A DNA stretch of 64,000 bases from Dictyophora rubrovolvata (GCA_029959195.1 CP114127.1:930001-994000); one strand, 5' to 3'; shown: positions 23,851 through 36,901, numbered from the stretch's first letter. Numbers and translations are program-made. Notes: generated by a model from the letters alone, not told the origin.

Positions 23851-26800
23851 TTAATTCATTGATAAACGTTCTTCCCAGTCTTGTTGCCATTTCTTTGAGT
23901 CTCGTTCCGTGCGACAAAACTCACAGTATATCCAGTAGGCCTGAGAAACCTCACCATAACCGAGAGATACGAGTTCCGGAAGAGTGGGCCCGACAGCGGC
24001 TATATCTCCCTCAGGCATACAGTCTTCACAGTAAGCGACAGGACAGGTTCTGCAACTTCGAAATTTTATGGCCATCAGCAAGTTTGCAGACGGATCAAAA
24101 GTGAGATGTACCGGAATAGCATTCCACCAGCGGCACTTGAATTTCTCTCACAAACCACACAATGATGTTGCGAGCAGAGTAGTCGACCTTTAAAGTTGCT
24201 GACGGCATTAATGCCCCGACAATCCTTGTGATCTGGGGCAACAAAAAAAAGTGAAATAATCAACTGCTCAGCACCATGATACGTACAAACACGTGGACAT
24301 CTATCACAACATATCAAATCGCCTCCGTCCCAGCAATCAAGACACGTGTTTTCGTGTTCCCAGGTGGCCTTTCTGCTGTTCGTTTTAGGTCCAATTCTGA
24401 CCTTACTGGCCGCGTAAGGTAGTTCGTCAACAAGGCTTGCAATGCCGTTATGTATTACAAGTCGTTGGGTCCTATTTCGCTTTTGGATGTCATTCCATTC
24501 CTGGTTTAACGCCTTCTCGTCTTTTCGATGCCATTGTCCTTCGAAAAAACGAGTGCGAACAACGGTGGCGTTTGAGAGGAGCTCTTGCTCTTCTTGTTCA
24601 AGCTCCTCGACCAAATTATCATTGTCAGTCATTTCCCCGGCTTCGTGTTTTAGCTTATTGTCTCGCAATCTCTCCGTCTGCTTGCTGCGAGTCAAAATCT
24701 CTTCCAGAGAAGCGGACAGAAAAGCAGATAATCCACGGTCAGAGGAATCAGCCTCCCACCGTGCGACAGCACTCGTACCCCGACGAAGAATATTGAGAAG
24801 TTCCCGTGCGCCCATGCCGTCTTGATCGCTGTCCGCGTTGTTACTAGTTTCTGTCATAACTTTACACGAAAGGAAAAGTTTTTTCCTCAACCGCTGAGGG
24901 ATTTTAAAATGCGTAGCCAAAGAAAACGCGGTATAACTTACGTCAAGCATTTGGTCTTCAACGCTCTGTATAGATATAAGTTACGCAAAATGTAAGGCGG
25001 AGCGTGTGCTTACATCCTGACATATGAGGCGATATACCTTCACTTCTTTAGTCTGTCCGATTCGATGACTTCTAGCTATTGCCTGCTGATCAATTTGAGG
25101 ATTCCACGTAGAATCACACAAAATGACATGAGATGCTTTAGTCAGGTTGATACCTTATATATATGTGTTGGTGCATCACTCCAAATCAGACACATACGCC
25201 ACTGACCTAAGCCTCCCGCTTGGGTTGATATGAGGAACACTTGATATGCTGCCGAACATAGCTATGTTACTGGTAGTAAACTGAGATCATAAAACTCACG
25301 ACTTTCGTCTTGTTGGAACAATTTCATATCGAGGGTTCGCCGCGCCCTCGGGACTGACCTAAGGCAGCTTTAGAAGTGATAGGATCAACACGTAAAAGTA
25401 AACTTACCCATCCAGACGGGCATACGGTATTTCCCTTAATGCCATATAATCTTCGAGCATGTCCAACATACTAGCATCTGTGATCAGAAAAATTCAACGA
25501 GCCGAGACTACTAAACACCTACCCTGTCCATTGACTAAAGCACAGAATGCGCTCCTTTTTGGGTATCAGATCTTTTAGGAGCTTGTCTATGAACTGCAGC
25601 TTTGAAGAAGAAGCAACAATATGCTCTCCCATATGATAATCCTCAGGGAATGATCCTGTAAAAGTGAGTTCATGGTCAAAGTCAATAACAATGTGTGTTT
25701 AACCTTTTATGATGTATGGGTGGTCACATAAGCGACGAAGTTGCTATTAAGCAGGCTTCAGAATTTGGACCAGATTAAAAGCATTTCAGGGCTTACCATA
25801 AGCAAGTTCATGAGCTGCTTGTATGCCTGTTTCCCTTGCTGTCCTTCCGAGAGCGCCTTTTGGACTAGGCTGGCTACTTCTTTCCGGCCGTCATCGTCTT
25901 CTTCGATTTTACATTGAAATATGTCATTGAGAGCGAGAGTATCAAGTCTTCGTAGAAGACGTAAATACCAGAACCGCTGAGCTTCAGTAAGGGCTGAAAA
26001 GCGCCGTGAGTCTGATGTCTACTAAATGAAGGTTAAGCGGCGCACGCAGAAATACCACCATTTCATCTAACGGAGGCACGGAATGTTCAACAAGTTGCTT
26101 GGTTCTTCTCAGCATAATTAAACGCAAGACTTTCTTGACACTATCCAAAAACGGTCCTTCATATGTACCGCCACTTAAATCAAATGCATCTTTGAAGATG
26201 CGTTGCGTTGATTCAACAAAGACGGTGGGATATAACCTAAATTACAAGTCAGGGTCAGTTGCTCGGACGCGCAAGTCATCATACCAATGTAATACTATAA
26301 ATTAAGATAAGCCGACAAATACCAATGTTGCCAATGTGGAAGGACTTACGACTCCAAAGTTCAGTTAGGTTATTTTGGATGGGTGTGCCAGTAAGTACTG
26401 ATCAAATGTCAATATTTTTAAACATGGGATAGATCGGAGCGAGCTCACTTAAGCGATGTAGCGAACCTAAACCCTGCACTTTACGCGCTATTAGTGTCGT
26501 CCAGTCCTTAATCTTGTGCCTTGAGAAATAATTGCGTAAGATTTTTAACTTTGTCCCAGTACATCATGAGACCTGATGTACATACCCTTCATCCAGAACA
26601 CAGTAGCTTGGATAATCAATCTCAGTGTATAGCCATATACAACACAATAAAATTACCTCCAGTGTTTGCTCTTGACTAAACGAGAGAAATCAAAAATGAG
26701 AGAGTATACACTGCAAAGCACTTACACCATGAATCTTCTACGAAGTACGCATCATAGGTTGTAACAACAACATCAGTCACTTTATTTCGCAATAGATCCT

Positions 26801-27680
26801 TTTGGTGAGTTCTTTCTGCTGCAGGCCCGTGTATCTTGACTATGCCGAACGAAGGGAACCACTTATTGCACTCCTACGCAGTAGTGATCAACTTCAATCC
26901 AAAAACACGACAATTTTATTTCTTACATTGATCCAGCTCGAAAGCACCGAGAGGGGGCAAATGATGAGATTGGGAAACGAATCTAATGGCAATTTAAGAA
27001 GCAAGAAATCGGCTAAATTCATGGAAGCACTTACAGCCGTCTGTCTCCTTAAGATAGGCGAATAACGACAAAGTCTGCAGCGTTTTTCCAAGACCCATTT
27101 CATCTCCGAGAATACAGTTCATTCCATTGTTATGCATCCATAGTAAAAATGACAAGCCTTGTAACTGATAATCCTTCATGAAGCCTGACTTCATCAGTGA
27201 CGGCTGATCTTCTAACTCCGTTCGAGGCGAAACCTTTTGGTTAGGTGAATATTCGGACATCAGTTTGTCAAAAAACTTTGAGTTGGAAGGCAAAAGTGGT
27301 CGGAAATGGCTACGATGATGCATAAGGAATTTTGCCTGAAGTGACTCAATGGCCCGCTTTTTTGCACTGAAGGGATCTTTTTTCTGCGACGACAAGGTAA
27401 GAGAATATTGATATATGTAAGCACCAAAACTTACTTCTTCTAGTTTCATCCTTTTGCTTTCAGGTTTTGTCTGAACAGGTATAGGTGATCTGGATCTTTT
27501 CCTGCTTTTTCGACTCTTCTCATTTTGTTTAGCTTTTGGCATTTGCACGGAGGCACGAGGTTGAGTTGTTCGTAGTGGACGCTTTTTCTCTGCAAGGGTG
27601 AATCCGTCTGCCAGCTCAGACTTGAGCGGGAGGATATATGTAGTGTTTATATGAGAAAGAGCAGCTTTTGAGTCGCCCAT
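23851..27680 (-). CDS. SNF2-family chromatin-remodelling ATPase with C-terminal PHD-type fingers
   Basis: A large multi-exon gene. After a basic, proline-rich N-terminus (KSRKRSRSP) comes the two-lobed SNF2 motor: [15 protein letters not shown], Walker [12 protein letters not shown], a DEGH box split by an intron (near 26590), [11 protein letters not shown], and in the second lobe CFSQWTGMLDMLE, TQAGGLGINLT and the [10 protein letters not shown] arginine-finger motif. A linker rich in charged residues leads to a PHD-type finger, [20 protein letters not shown], and a second Cys-rich part ([14 protein letters not shown]) near the C-terminus. This order resembles fungal remodelers related to ISWI/SMARCA with reader fingers. 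The product would slide nucleosomes in the nucleus. The start is uncertain: MGDSKAAL at 27680 is taken, but the frame is open to an ATG at 27806. Confidence 0.9.
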
Positions 27681-27850
27681 GAAGTAGCCAGCGCGGGGGA
27701 TAGAACGCGTGGACCCCTGTGGACGCGTAGCGAGGACATTCAATTGAGTCCGCGCCAAAAATTTCAAAAAATTTATCATTGATTGTATAGATACATAAAG
27801 ATACAAATAAAGGTATAATTTTCCTATGATGTAAAATGGGAGGAAGAATT

Positions 27851-29154
27851 CTATACGAAATAAGGCATTCCTGACTAGAGAACAATGAGCGGATTATTGA
27901 GTGACTTGTATTTGAACATATACCATTCTCCGAATAGTTTGCATGTTCCGATCATGTTGATTTTCTTCAGCGGCGGTAAAAACAGTGAAATCTCGTGCTC
28001 CAGAATCTCGGACGTTAAGGATACTTGCCGAGTTTCCACATCGGTAACAATAATTCGGTGCTGACCAGACAGTGACTAAACGTTCATCAAACATATATTT
28101 ATAACCTTCTTGGACAAGTTGGTGGGCACGAGCGATCAAATTGAGAGCGTTTACATGGTTGAACTTGACCCCGTGTGTCAACTGCCAATAGGCACGTATT
28201 TTGAATTGGGGTACTCACTTCTTTTGTCACGGAGGCACCGAACAACCATCCTGCACCGCGTGGACTTACGGCCCACGTTTCAACATCATCTGGATCAGAC
28301 CACATGAGATCTAAAGTGGGGTTGAAGTCAAGACAAGTGCGCAATGTGTGTAAACCCGCCGCTTACCACAAAAAGCACCTTCATGCGGAATTTCCTGAGC
28401 TCGAGATAGAATTCGGATTTGGTCCAAAGTACGGATATCTGGCGACAGACCGCCATGAACGCATAATGTTTCACCATCGATAATCTACATGATATAGTGA
28501 TAGTTAGTCAAGCGAAAGGCACGTTATACATAGGGTTAACACGCACTGCTGCCAGGCTGAGATAGTCAAAAACGTTACAACAAGCTTTCCATACACTCGG
28601 ATTACCGTACTTTTGTTGACATTCCTCTGGTTAACGGATATATCGGCACGTTGATGATGAAGGGTGCCTGAACTAACCGTAAAAACCGTATACCTGAGTT
28701 ATCTGCCGACTCTCATGGTTACCTCTAAGTAGGACGACACGATCTGGGTATCTTAGGAAAAAAAATAATGAGCATTGTCTTCCCAAACATTGAACTAACT
28801 TTGAACTACACCTGGCTTTTAAGGCTAAGAGTAACGATACCGTCTCGAGACTATAGAATCCTCGATCCACAAAATCGCCCTATGGGTTCTTTTGAGAAAA
28901 ACTTCTTTCCCAAAGATCACAGCAAACCATACCATGAATATATAACTCGTCTCTGGGACAGGCCCACCTTTCCTCAGAAGTTCTAGTAGATCCCAAAATT
29001 GACCATGGATGTCCCCGCAAATAGTAACTGGACTCGACACGGGCTGAATATTGGATTCTTCGATGAGAATTGAGCGAACTCTGTCGCATAACTGCTTCAT
29101 CTCCCATTCCTGGAGATATTGACATTGCTGAAGTTTGCTGATCCATTTGTCCAT
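27851..29154 (-). CDS. ppg1: PP2A-like Ser/Thr protein phosphatase, PPG1 type
   Basis: A metallophosphatase of roughly 310 residues. The signature motifs are present in order: [81 protein letters not shown] and [14 protein letters not shown]. All metal ligands (GDIHG, GDFVDRG, GNHE, the later His residues) are in place. The segment [20 protein letters not shown] and the start MDKWISKL resemble fungal Ppg1 more than PP4 or PP6. The gene ends in a 24-base exon (27874-27851) coding SGMPYFV and a stop, the equivalent of the methylated YFL tail of PP2A-like enzymes. Yeast Ppg1 acts in glycogen metabolism and with the Far complex. It is divergent from EMC1 with only 75 bp between start codons. Confidence 0.9.
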
Positions 29155-29229
29155 CCTAAAAGGTTCAAATGATGCGAGAGTCTGGATGACGTAAGACAGT
29201 CTGGTAAAGCCCGCGCACACTCTCTTGCA
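29155..29229. promoter_or_regulatory. 75-bp divergent promoter shared by ppg1 and EMC1
   Basis: The two start codons (29154 minus, 29230 plus) are 75 bp apart. No clear TATA box is seen in either direction; initiation presumably relies on other elements. Confidence 0.6.
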
Positions 29230-32200
29230 ATGCGCGTCGTGTTGCTCTGGTTGTCAATATTCCTCTCGACTTGCCTCGCTTTATACGAATCGGATGCTGG
29301 GAAAATCGACTGGCATGACTCATTGATAGGAATACCACGAACTGAAACTGCCGCAGTTGCTCCGAAATTCCAACCATCGTCTGGTACCAGTCTCATCGTC
29401 ACTGTTTCAGAAAACAATGTCCTCGGTGTTATTTATCCTTTAACTGGCGTTATTGGTAAGTTCTACTTCCATATTTCCTTTGAAACACTGAAATAATTTC
29501 GTAGCATGGAGACAAGTGCTAGATGCAGAGGACATTATTGGCGTGTATGAAAGTGATCCAAACCGTGAGGCGACCAATTCAGTATATATTTAGTTGTGTA
29601 TTTTGGTTAACTGAGCATTAGGTGTTGTCACCCTTTCCGGTCCCGGAGGAGCCTATCTTCGCTCATACGAGTTAAAGACCGGGGGTCTGATATTTGAATC
29701 TCGTCTTCACGAGTTTCAGTCAGGAAGGCTTTTCGAACCTCATGGACTGGGCCAGAAGCTAGCTTTTGCTACTGATGCGAGTTCAGACATATTTGCCTTA
29801 ACAAATGGATACACTATTCGTCGTATAGATGGCTTGACTGGTTTGACAAAATGGGAATGCTCCTCCGACGATGAAAGGTAAGATAGCGAGAAGCGCTATA
29901 TCGTTGGATTTCACATTGATTCAAAGTAGCTCTTCCATCATTTATACTACTATGATTTCCATTGGAGATACCCTATATGCCGTCGGTCTCACCAAATCAT
30001 TTGCCTCTCTTACACTCGCCGTCACCTCATTAAACGCACAAACTGGCTCTCTAATCTCGATGAAGCACATTCCGTCTAAAGTCACTTCGCCTTCTGATGT
30101 CCTCACCATCAGAAATTCCGACGAATCCCTGCCTATGGTAGCTTGGCTTGACACAGGTATCCACGCATTGGCTTTAACACCGGAACTTGACGCAATCCCA
30201 AATTACGTGTCAAAAACCACATATGACGAATTATCAAGCCTTGAAAATCGGAAAAATTCTTTTCTGATTGGAAGAAAATTTGATGGTTCAGCTGACGTCT
30301 TCCGAATCCGTTCCTCGAGCGCTGTATTAGAAATTGTTGGAGAATTTGCTACTTCTGTAAGTGTACTTTGTGCCAGCTTTCGTGTCTATTGAGATTTTTC
30401 TAGGACCATAGCACTTTCAGCTACACAAGTGGAATTGATCAGAAGGGCACGCCATATGTCTCCCGTGTCTATTGGTCACAGACGTTGGGCGTACGTGCTG
30501 CTTTCATTTCTTCACTAGCCTCTCGTTGATCTATGGCCGCAGCTTGCATCTCATGAGCTGCTTACCATTAGCAACGGCGCCCATCAAGGCACACTGAGAT
30601 CTTTTACTTTTGCTTATGAACCTGAGACGCATGGGAGTATCATTCACGTGAGTGCCTCAAGGTTTTAGATAACATTAAACTTACTACTTGCCCATAATGT
30701 AGCACGCTTTGCAGATCATCCCTTTGAAGTCTACGGGAGACATTTCAAGAATCTTACTAGCGACGTCAAGCGGAGCAGTTCAGCTATGGCAACAAGACCA
30801 ACTCCAATGGAACCGCGAAGAATCTCTATCCCAAATTGTCAGTGTTGAATTTGTCGATCTCCCCGAACGAAAGTCTGTCGAAACAGCGTTGGATGGACTT
30901 GGCCTTGTATCTCGTTTAACCCGTCAGGCCAAGAAAGCTAAGGTTCTAAACCATTTGCTCTTAACCTATGACCTTACATTAACCTCGTATGGAAGGCCTT
31001 TCCGAATTACATTTCACAATTTGGCCGTCGATTCTTAATGGGCTCAAGGACATCATCACTTTCAGCCAAGCGAAAACAAAGCGAACCACTCTTTCGTGAT
31101 CCATTTGGATTTCGCAAGCTGATCGTTGTTTCGACTGCTACCCGAAAGGTTTTTGGTATTGATTCCGCCAATGGCAATGTCGTCTGGAGTAAACTCCTAG
31201 ACCTTGCTCTATCTGAAAGCACAGTAATACCGTTTAAACTCTTCGCTACAGCCACAGTCACGGATGGCAAAATCCCCGAGATAGTCCTATTAGCTCATGT
31301 CCAGCATACTCTGGTAAACCATTTGTCTCTCAGTTAGTCAGTACTAAAAGTTCTTAGACTCGACAGGTCGTCGTTGCTTATCATTTTGCGGCATTAACGG
31401 GAGCCGACTTAAAGGCGAACGAGTCAAAAACCTTGAAAGGAGAAGAGCTATTTTCTGGGGCAGCTCTGGACGCATATTTAACACGTCATGGGGAAGAACG
31501 GTCCATTGTCATCATCAGTGAAAGTCAAGAGGTGAGATGCTTCATCCCCTTGATAACAAAAGGCTTACTTGATCTTCGTTAGGTTCACGTCTTTCCTCGG
31601 GAGACACTACAAAGCTTAGGAAGCTCAACATCTCCCATTTACTTCTCCACCAAATCTGCTCATCACCAGTTACATGGTTACGAGATAATCTCAAAGGCCA
31701 ATAACACGCAGTACCTAGTTTCGGATCGGTGGTCGATATCCTTTAATGCTGCCGAGCGCATCCAATCCATCCTCAAGCGTCCCAAAGAGCCTATCGCTTC
31801 GTTCGGCAAAGTGTTGGGCGACCGAAGCACGTTATATAAATACCTAAATCCTCATCTCATACTCGTTTTGACCGAAAATCTTCCTACTTCTCAATGCTCG
31901 CTTTATCTTGTTGACGGTGTCAAAGGCACAGTCGTGTATACTGTTGTTCTACCTGCCGCTGGAGGTTCCTACAATGTTCATGCAACACTAACGGAGAATT
32001 GGCTAGTGTATCATTATTATGACGAACTCTCCGAAGAATCCAAAGGATTCAAGATTGTTTCAGTCGAATTTTATGAAGGTGCTAACATCGACGATAAAAC
32101 CCGAAGGTAATCCGTCCACCTTTGACGTTGCTACGTTCAACAACTCACCTAGTTATCTTTAGCTCTGAATCAACGAGTTACTCTCACCAGAGCACCAACC

Positions 32201-32815
32201 TACATACATATACACAATCGTATTTGTATCCGTTTGGAATTACAGCTATTGCCACGACTTCTACCAAGTTCGGCATCACTAGCAAAGATGTACTTGGTAT
32301 GATATCTCTTGTGCTTGCATCTTCCCGCCTGAAGTACTGATACTTTGCGAAGTCGCAAATGCAAACTATCAGATCCAATCTATACCTAGATTATTCCTCA
32401 ATCCTCGCCGACCGAAAGGGAAACCTACCGCTCAAGAACAAGAGGAATGGCTAATCCAATACGATCCTCTCCTTCCTTATGACCCTAAACGTGTCATTTC
32501 TCACAACTACCAGGTAAGACCAATCCTCCCGCTACTAGTCGTATCGTATAACGTCGTTTACCATTGTACCAGGTAGCTAGGATCAACCACATCGCCACCT
32601 CGCCGGCCTTGCTCGAGTCGACATCAATCGTCTTTGCGTACGGATTGGATCTTTTCTTAACCCGCGTTGCACCTTCAAAGACATTTGATATTCTAAGCGA
32701 AAGCTTTAACAAAATTCAATTGGTGCTGACTATTCTCGCTTTGGGTCTGGGCGTTGCAATCACCAAGCCCATGGCACGCAGGAAACAGTTGAGACAACAT
32801 TGGTACAACTCATGA
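29230..32815 (+). CDS. EMC1: ER membrane protein complex subunit 1
   Basis: A multi-exon gene for a protein of about 1000 residues. The EMC inserts tail-anchored and multi-pass membrane proteins into the ER; EMC1 supplies its large lumenal beta-propeller. The product begins with a signal peptide ([17 protein letters not shown]), followed by propeller repeats such as [29 protein letters not shown] and [16 protein letters not shown]. The conserved C-terminal DUF1620-type region includes [36 protein letters not shown], a SKDVL segment and PRRP, then the membrane helix [14 protein letters not shown] and a basic cytosolic tail ([10 protein letters not shown]). The stop is at 32813-32815. Confidence 0.94.
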
Positions 32816-33232
32816 TGCTTCGCTTGCGGTTCCATTTTCAAAATTCGTTACCCGGTACAATGCTGAATGGCTTATAACATCGGTGGTGATTGAAGAAAAG
32901 AAAAGAGACGGGCACTATGGTTTGTGTTACAGTTTTATTAAACTAAAATGCAACTACTCGCAATATGAACTTAATTTATTTTATTCCATCCTGTTATACT
33001 ACAATTCGGCTGAGGATTATATCCTCGTCTTCATCAAACCTTGACTTTTGTCTAATTAAATGTTTTGTTGCCTCCTAGAGATATCTAATATTGCAAGGGT
33101 ACAAACATTCTAAGTAATATACATGACAAACAGTATCTATGATAAGTGATTACTTTGACCTTTCGTTGAATATAGCAGAACAAACAATATAACGAGAGTT
33201 TGGCATTCGAAAACAAAAACAAAAACAAAAAT
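32816..33232. other. Convergent 3' flanks, nothing else seen
   Basis: AT-rich spacer between the 3' ends of EMC1 and the trehalose-phosphate gene, with an A-rich CAAAAA repeat tract at 33212-33230. Confidence 0.5.
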
Positions 33233-36200
33233 TCACTGTTCACTAGACGTGAACTTCCACAAAGTCGGTATGACCTCAGGAACAGTCAACCTCCACTTTG
33301 CATCACTTCCCTTCCCACTCGTAGTGACCGTCTCCGCATTATGCAACTCGTTCAACCTACTTAAAAGCTTTTCGTCAGTGCCCATACACAAAAGAAGGTC
33401 GACGTCTAAATCTTGAGATGGGTCGCTTTCTGGATGTGAGAACCACATAGTCGGTATTGACTGTGCTGGGCCTCCTGGTCGGAGGATGGCGCCAACAGCG
33501 GTTGAGCGGGAGATGTTGCTCGGCAGAACGATAAAGCTGGTTTCCATTGGGATAATACGTAAACCTGGGTATGATAATATTAGTTTTTTTTACGTATTAA
33601 AAAAAGGGGGATCCAAACCATATCGTTCGCCAAGACTGTTTTTGTTTTACAACATTAGCGGGTGAAAGTAAAAAAAAAGGTCATGCTCAAATCACCTATC
33701 CCAGATATGATTTTGTGCTTCTGAGGCTTGACGTCTGACCCATGCACGGTCAGTTTTTTTCTTGATAACTTCATCTGTCAAGAAGTACCATACGATAGAA
33801 GCTTCTCGAACGACAACAAACGAGCCTGGCGTACGCTCCGTGAACTGCGGACGATATTCACAATTAACCCTTTAAGGAGAATAGCCCAAACTTACGTATG
33901 CCAAAATCTCAATGCACGGCGTCTTCCAAGTCATGTTATAATTCACAATCATGTTGATCCAATCTTGCTCCTTTCCTTTAACAGCACGAGGCTTAATATA
34001 ACATCCGTTCTCGGCCCTTTGCATAGTTGAGTCAACTATAACACGTGGATAATAAGTCTGTGAATTCAAGAACATACACAAGTCCAATGTTTGGCATGAG
34101 AGCGGTCATTTTACTCAACGCCGCTCGTGGAAGACCGCTCAACAACCAGACTTTATTCTTCTTATCGTCTGCCAATTTGCGAAGGATCTCCACAGAATCA
34201 TGGGGCGGTTCAAACCCATGTTCAGGGTGTTCTCTAAAAACGGACAAAGAACACAAATATTAAACGAGTATGAACAGAACGAACATAAGTCCAGGCATAC
34301 CTAATCCAAAGTGTGTCTTCCAAATCAAGCAAAATAAGCCGTTCAGAACTGTGTCTGTACTTGGGAAGAACACTGTCTATATCAAAGGTTGGTATAGACT
34401 CGGGATCGCGTTGTTGGTGTTCAAGGTTGACACGAATGCAACGTGTCAGAAAGGACGTGACGAACGCTTGAGCCGTCTGAGTTATGACGTGACGGTGAAG
34501 ATCCTAATACACCAGCATTATCATCTACCAATAATACAATATTCCTAATTAGTGAGCGCATACCTTCCAGCGTGCAGTAGCTTCCTTGTCCGACATAGTC
34601 AAAGCTTGATATATAGCCTCTGCCGTGTTTTTGGAATCCCATGGATTAATTGCAATACATGACCTGAAACCAGCGTATGAATACGAGCCAGTGAACTCGC
34701 TCAGAATAAGTGGCCTGTGACGCTCTTCTTGGCATTCAACAAACCTTCGCGTCTTTTAGTAAACATAACCATGGTAGTACGAATCGGGTATAACGACTTA
34801 CTCATGAGTACGAAGCGCCATTCCTTCCCGCAAACTTGTGACTAAAAATGCATCCGCGACGATCAAAAGCGCGAGATATTGGGAAAATGTCAACTCATGG
34901 GTATGCAAGAACATGGCGGGTTGGTACGTTAGCGTAGAAAATCTGGAGTTGATACGGGCTACTATGTCAGTTACACCGCCTTGTGCTTCGTTTTCTTCCG
35001 AGGTGGGCAGAGAAACTTGGATAAGAACAACCTGAAAGCGGGCTCAGCACCACAGATCAAAAACATCCCGGAGCACATTTTACTCACCTGTCCACAGAAC
35101 TCCGGATGTGTGATCAAAAATTCTTCAAAGGCCTGGAGCTTTTGCTTCACCCCCTGTACTTCATCGAGCTTGTCTCTTCCGACTATCAATTTAAGCCCTT
35201 CATAACGTTTCCTTAACAAAGCAACCCATTCGGCAACTTCGGGATCTCTGCGCTTCATTGTCAAGGAGCGAACATCAATACCCATCGGAAAAACGCCGAC
35301 ATCGGTGAATTTGCCTTCTTTCGAGGTAATGCCTTTTGGAACAGCCTCTAAACTTAAGATTCGCGAGACGGTTTGCCTGAAGTGACGCGCAAAGTTTGCT
35401 GTCTGGAAACCTATAAGATCCGCCGCCAGCATTCCCTTAAGTCTAAGGTGTAACATGAGCAATAAAGGGGGGATTTCCACGACATATGATAAACGTACAG
35501 GTGCTCTCTGGCAGCTAGACACCTGAAGATCTCGGATGATGGAAATGCTACGTGCATAAAAAACCCGATAATGGCAGAGGGAAGTGCCGCTCTGACCATT
35601 GAAGGAACAAGCATAAGATGATAGTCGTTGACTGCCATTTTATTGGTACGGCAAATTTCAAACAATAAATCACGTACCCCAGACTATGTCGCCTTCTTTA
35701 TAGTTGGCAATGATAGCGTCAGCGAATTTTTTGTTACAAGATTGATACTATGTAAATGGTCAGTAGAAGAGATGAGTATACGGATAAGTTTATACAAACA
35801 TGGGTAAAAGTGCTGCTCTCATAAAAGACCTTGGTCTTGGGAGCATCGGGAACAGCATAATGGAGACAAGGCCAGAGGACCTTGAAACGTCGGTCAAGGA
35901 TAGGTAGATAAGAAAGTAAATAGGGGACATACTTGATGGCAAAAAGTGTCATAATACCCAGAAAACTCGGCGTCATCTGATACACCCAATATGAGAAAGT
36001 TATCGGCTTAATTAACTGCCGGGGCTCATACCTATCCAAATTGGTGCCAAATCATGATCTTCTCTTGCCCTTTCATCGACCGCTTGACGTGTGACTTCGT
36101 CGAAACCATCTGTAGCCGTTCCCAAAGTACCAACCCAGAGCTTCCGCCTTAAAACTGTATTAGGTACACTGGCGATGGCATTGTAGAGGCCTCCATTGCC

Positions 36201-36768
36201 GTGCGGATTTGGTTCAAAATGCCACGGGGTGGTACCATTCCCAGAATGGGGAGGTGTTTCGGATCCACGTTGACGACGTCTAATGGAAGAGCTAGAGCGA
36301 GATGATTTACGACCGGCAAGTCGGGGTGGGACGTCATGTCTGCTCGGAGTTACTGCTCTCTGAGATGCCGGAGTTGCCTGACCAGAGGTGGCGGTGGCCG
36401 GATGTCTAGGTTTGTCGAAAGATTGAAATGCCGCAGCAAAAGGGTTAGAAACCTCTACGCGAGGAGTTGCAATTGGGGTGGCAGCTTTGGACTAAAAAAA
36501 AAACATCGGTGTCAACTTATCTGCTGAAAAACGGCGCAACCGGCGTTTTCAGGCTTACCTTTACTGTAAGATCCTCAACGATACTTAATAAAGGAGTAGC
36601 CGCAGGGCGACTGAGTGGTATTGCTGGAGTTAACAGGGCCGGCGTGGCAGGTGTCTGGAGGGCATAAGATATTTCTGAGCTAGTTTCTGAGACATCAGAT
36701 GTCAGCGCGACAGTGTTGGGTAAAAAGAGCGATGCGATGATAACACGATGCTCCCGGAAGGATGTCAT
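33233..36768 (-). CDS. Trehalose-phosphate synthase/phosphatase-like protein, probably TPS2/TPS3-related
   Basis: A multi-exon gene with a Ser/Thr/Pro-rich N-terminus, a glycosyltransferase-20 domain (RVIIASLFLPNT, WVGTLG, FKVLWPCLHYAVPD, DYHLMLVPSMVR, FFMHVAFPSSEIFRCL, GFQTANFARHFRQT, VFPMGID, SLREGMALRTHE, LSEFTG, INPWDS) and a C-terminal HAD phosphatase-like domain. Family members make trehalose-6-phosphate or remove its phosphate, or, like yeast Tps3/Tsl1, are regulatory subunits. The HAD motif I reads LLDLEDTLW where active TPS2-type phosphatases have DxDGT: the second Asp is Glu and the Gly is Asp. This suggests weak or no phosphatase activity and a regulatory role. The start at 36768 matches the conserved RVIIASLFLP region and follows a TATA box. 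Divergent from the dihydroorotate dehydrogenase gene. Confidence 0.88.
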
Positions 36769-36827
36769 GACCGCTGGGGGATAGAGCACAGAAGACGGCG
36801 AATCCGAAGCCAGAGGAGGAAGAGCTT

Positions 36828-36837
36828 CCTTTTTATA
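36828..36837 (-). promoter_or_regulatory. TATA box of the trehalose-phosphate gene
   Basis: TATAAAAAGG on the minus strand, about 60 bp upstream of the ATG at 36768. Confidence 0.6.
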
Positions 36838-36889
36838 GCGAGACTGGGTATTGGCAGCGTTTAGACAAGATTATCTCGACAACTCACTA

Positions 36890-36901
36890 TGACGTCACGT
36901 G
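36890..36901. promoter_or_regulatory. Overlapping CRE and E-box palindromes
   Basis: TGACGTCA (36890-36897) overlaps CACGTG (36896-36901). These are the consensus sites of ATF/CREB-type bZIP factors and of bHLH factors. They lie 122 bp upstream of the trehalose-phosphate gene ATG and about 540 bp from the divergent gene. ATF-type stress control of trehalose genes is known in fungi; a link here is inference. Confidence 0.6.
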
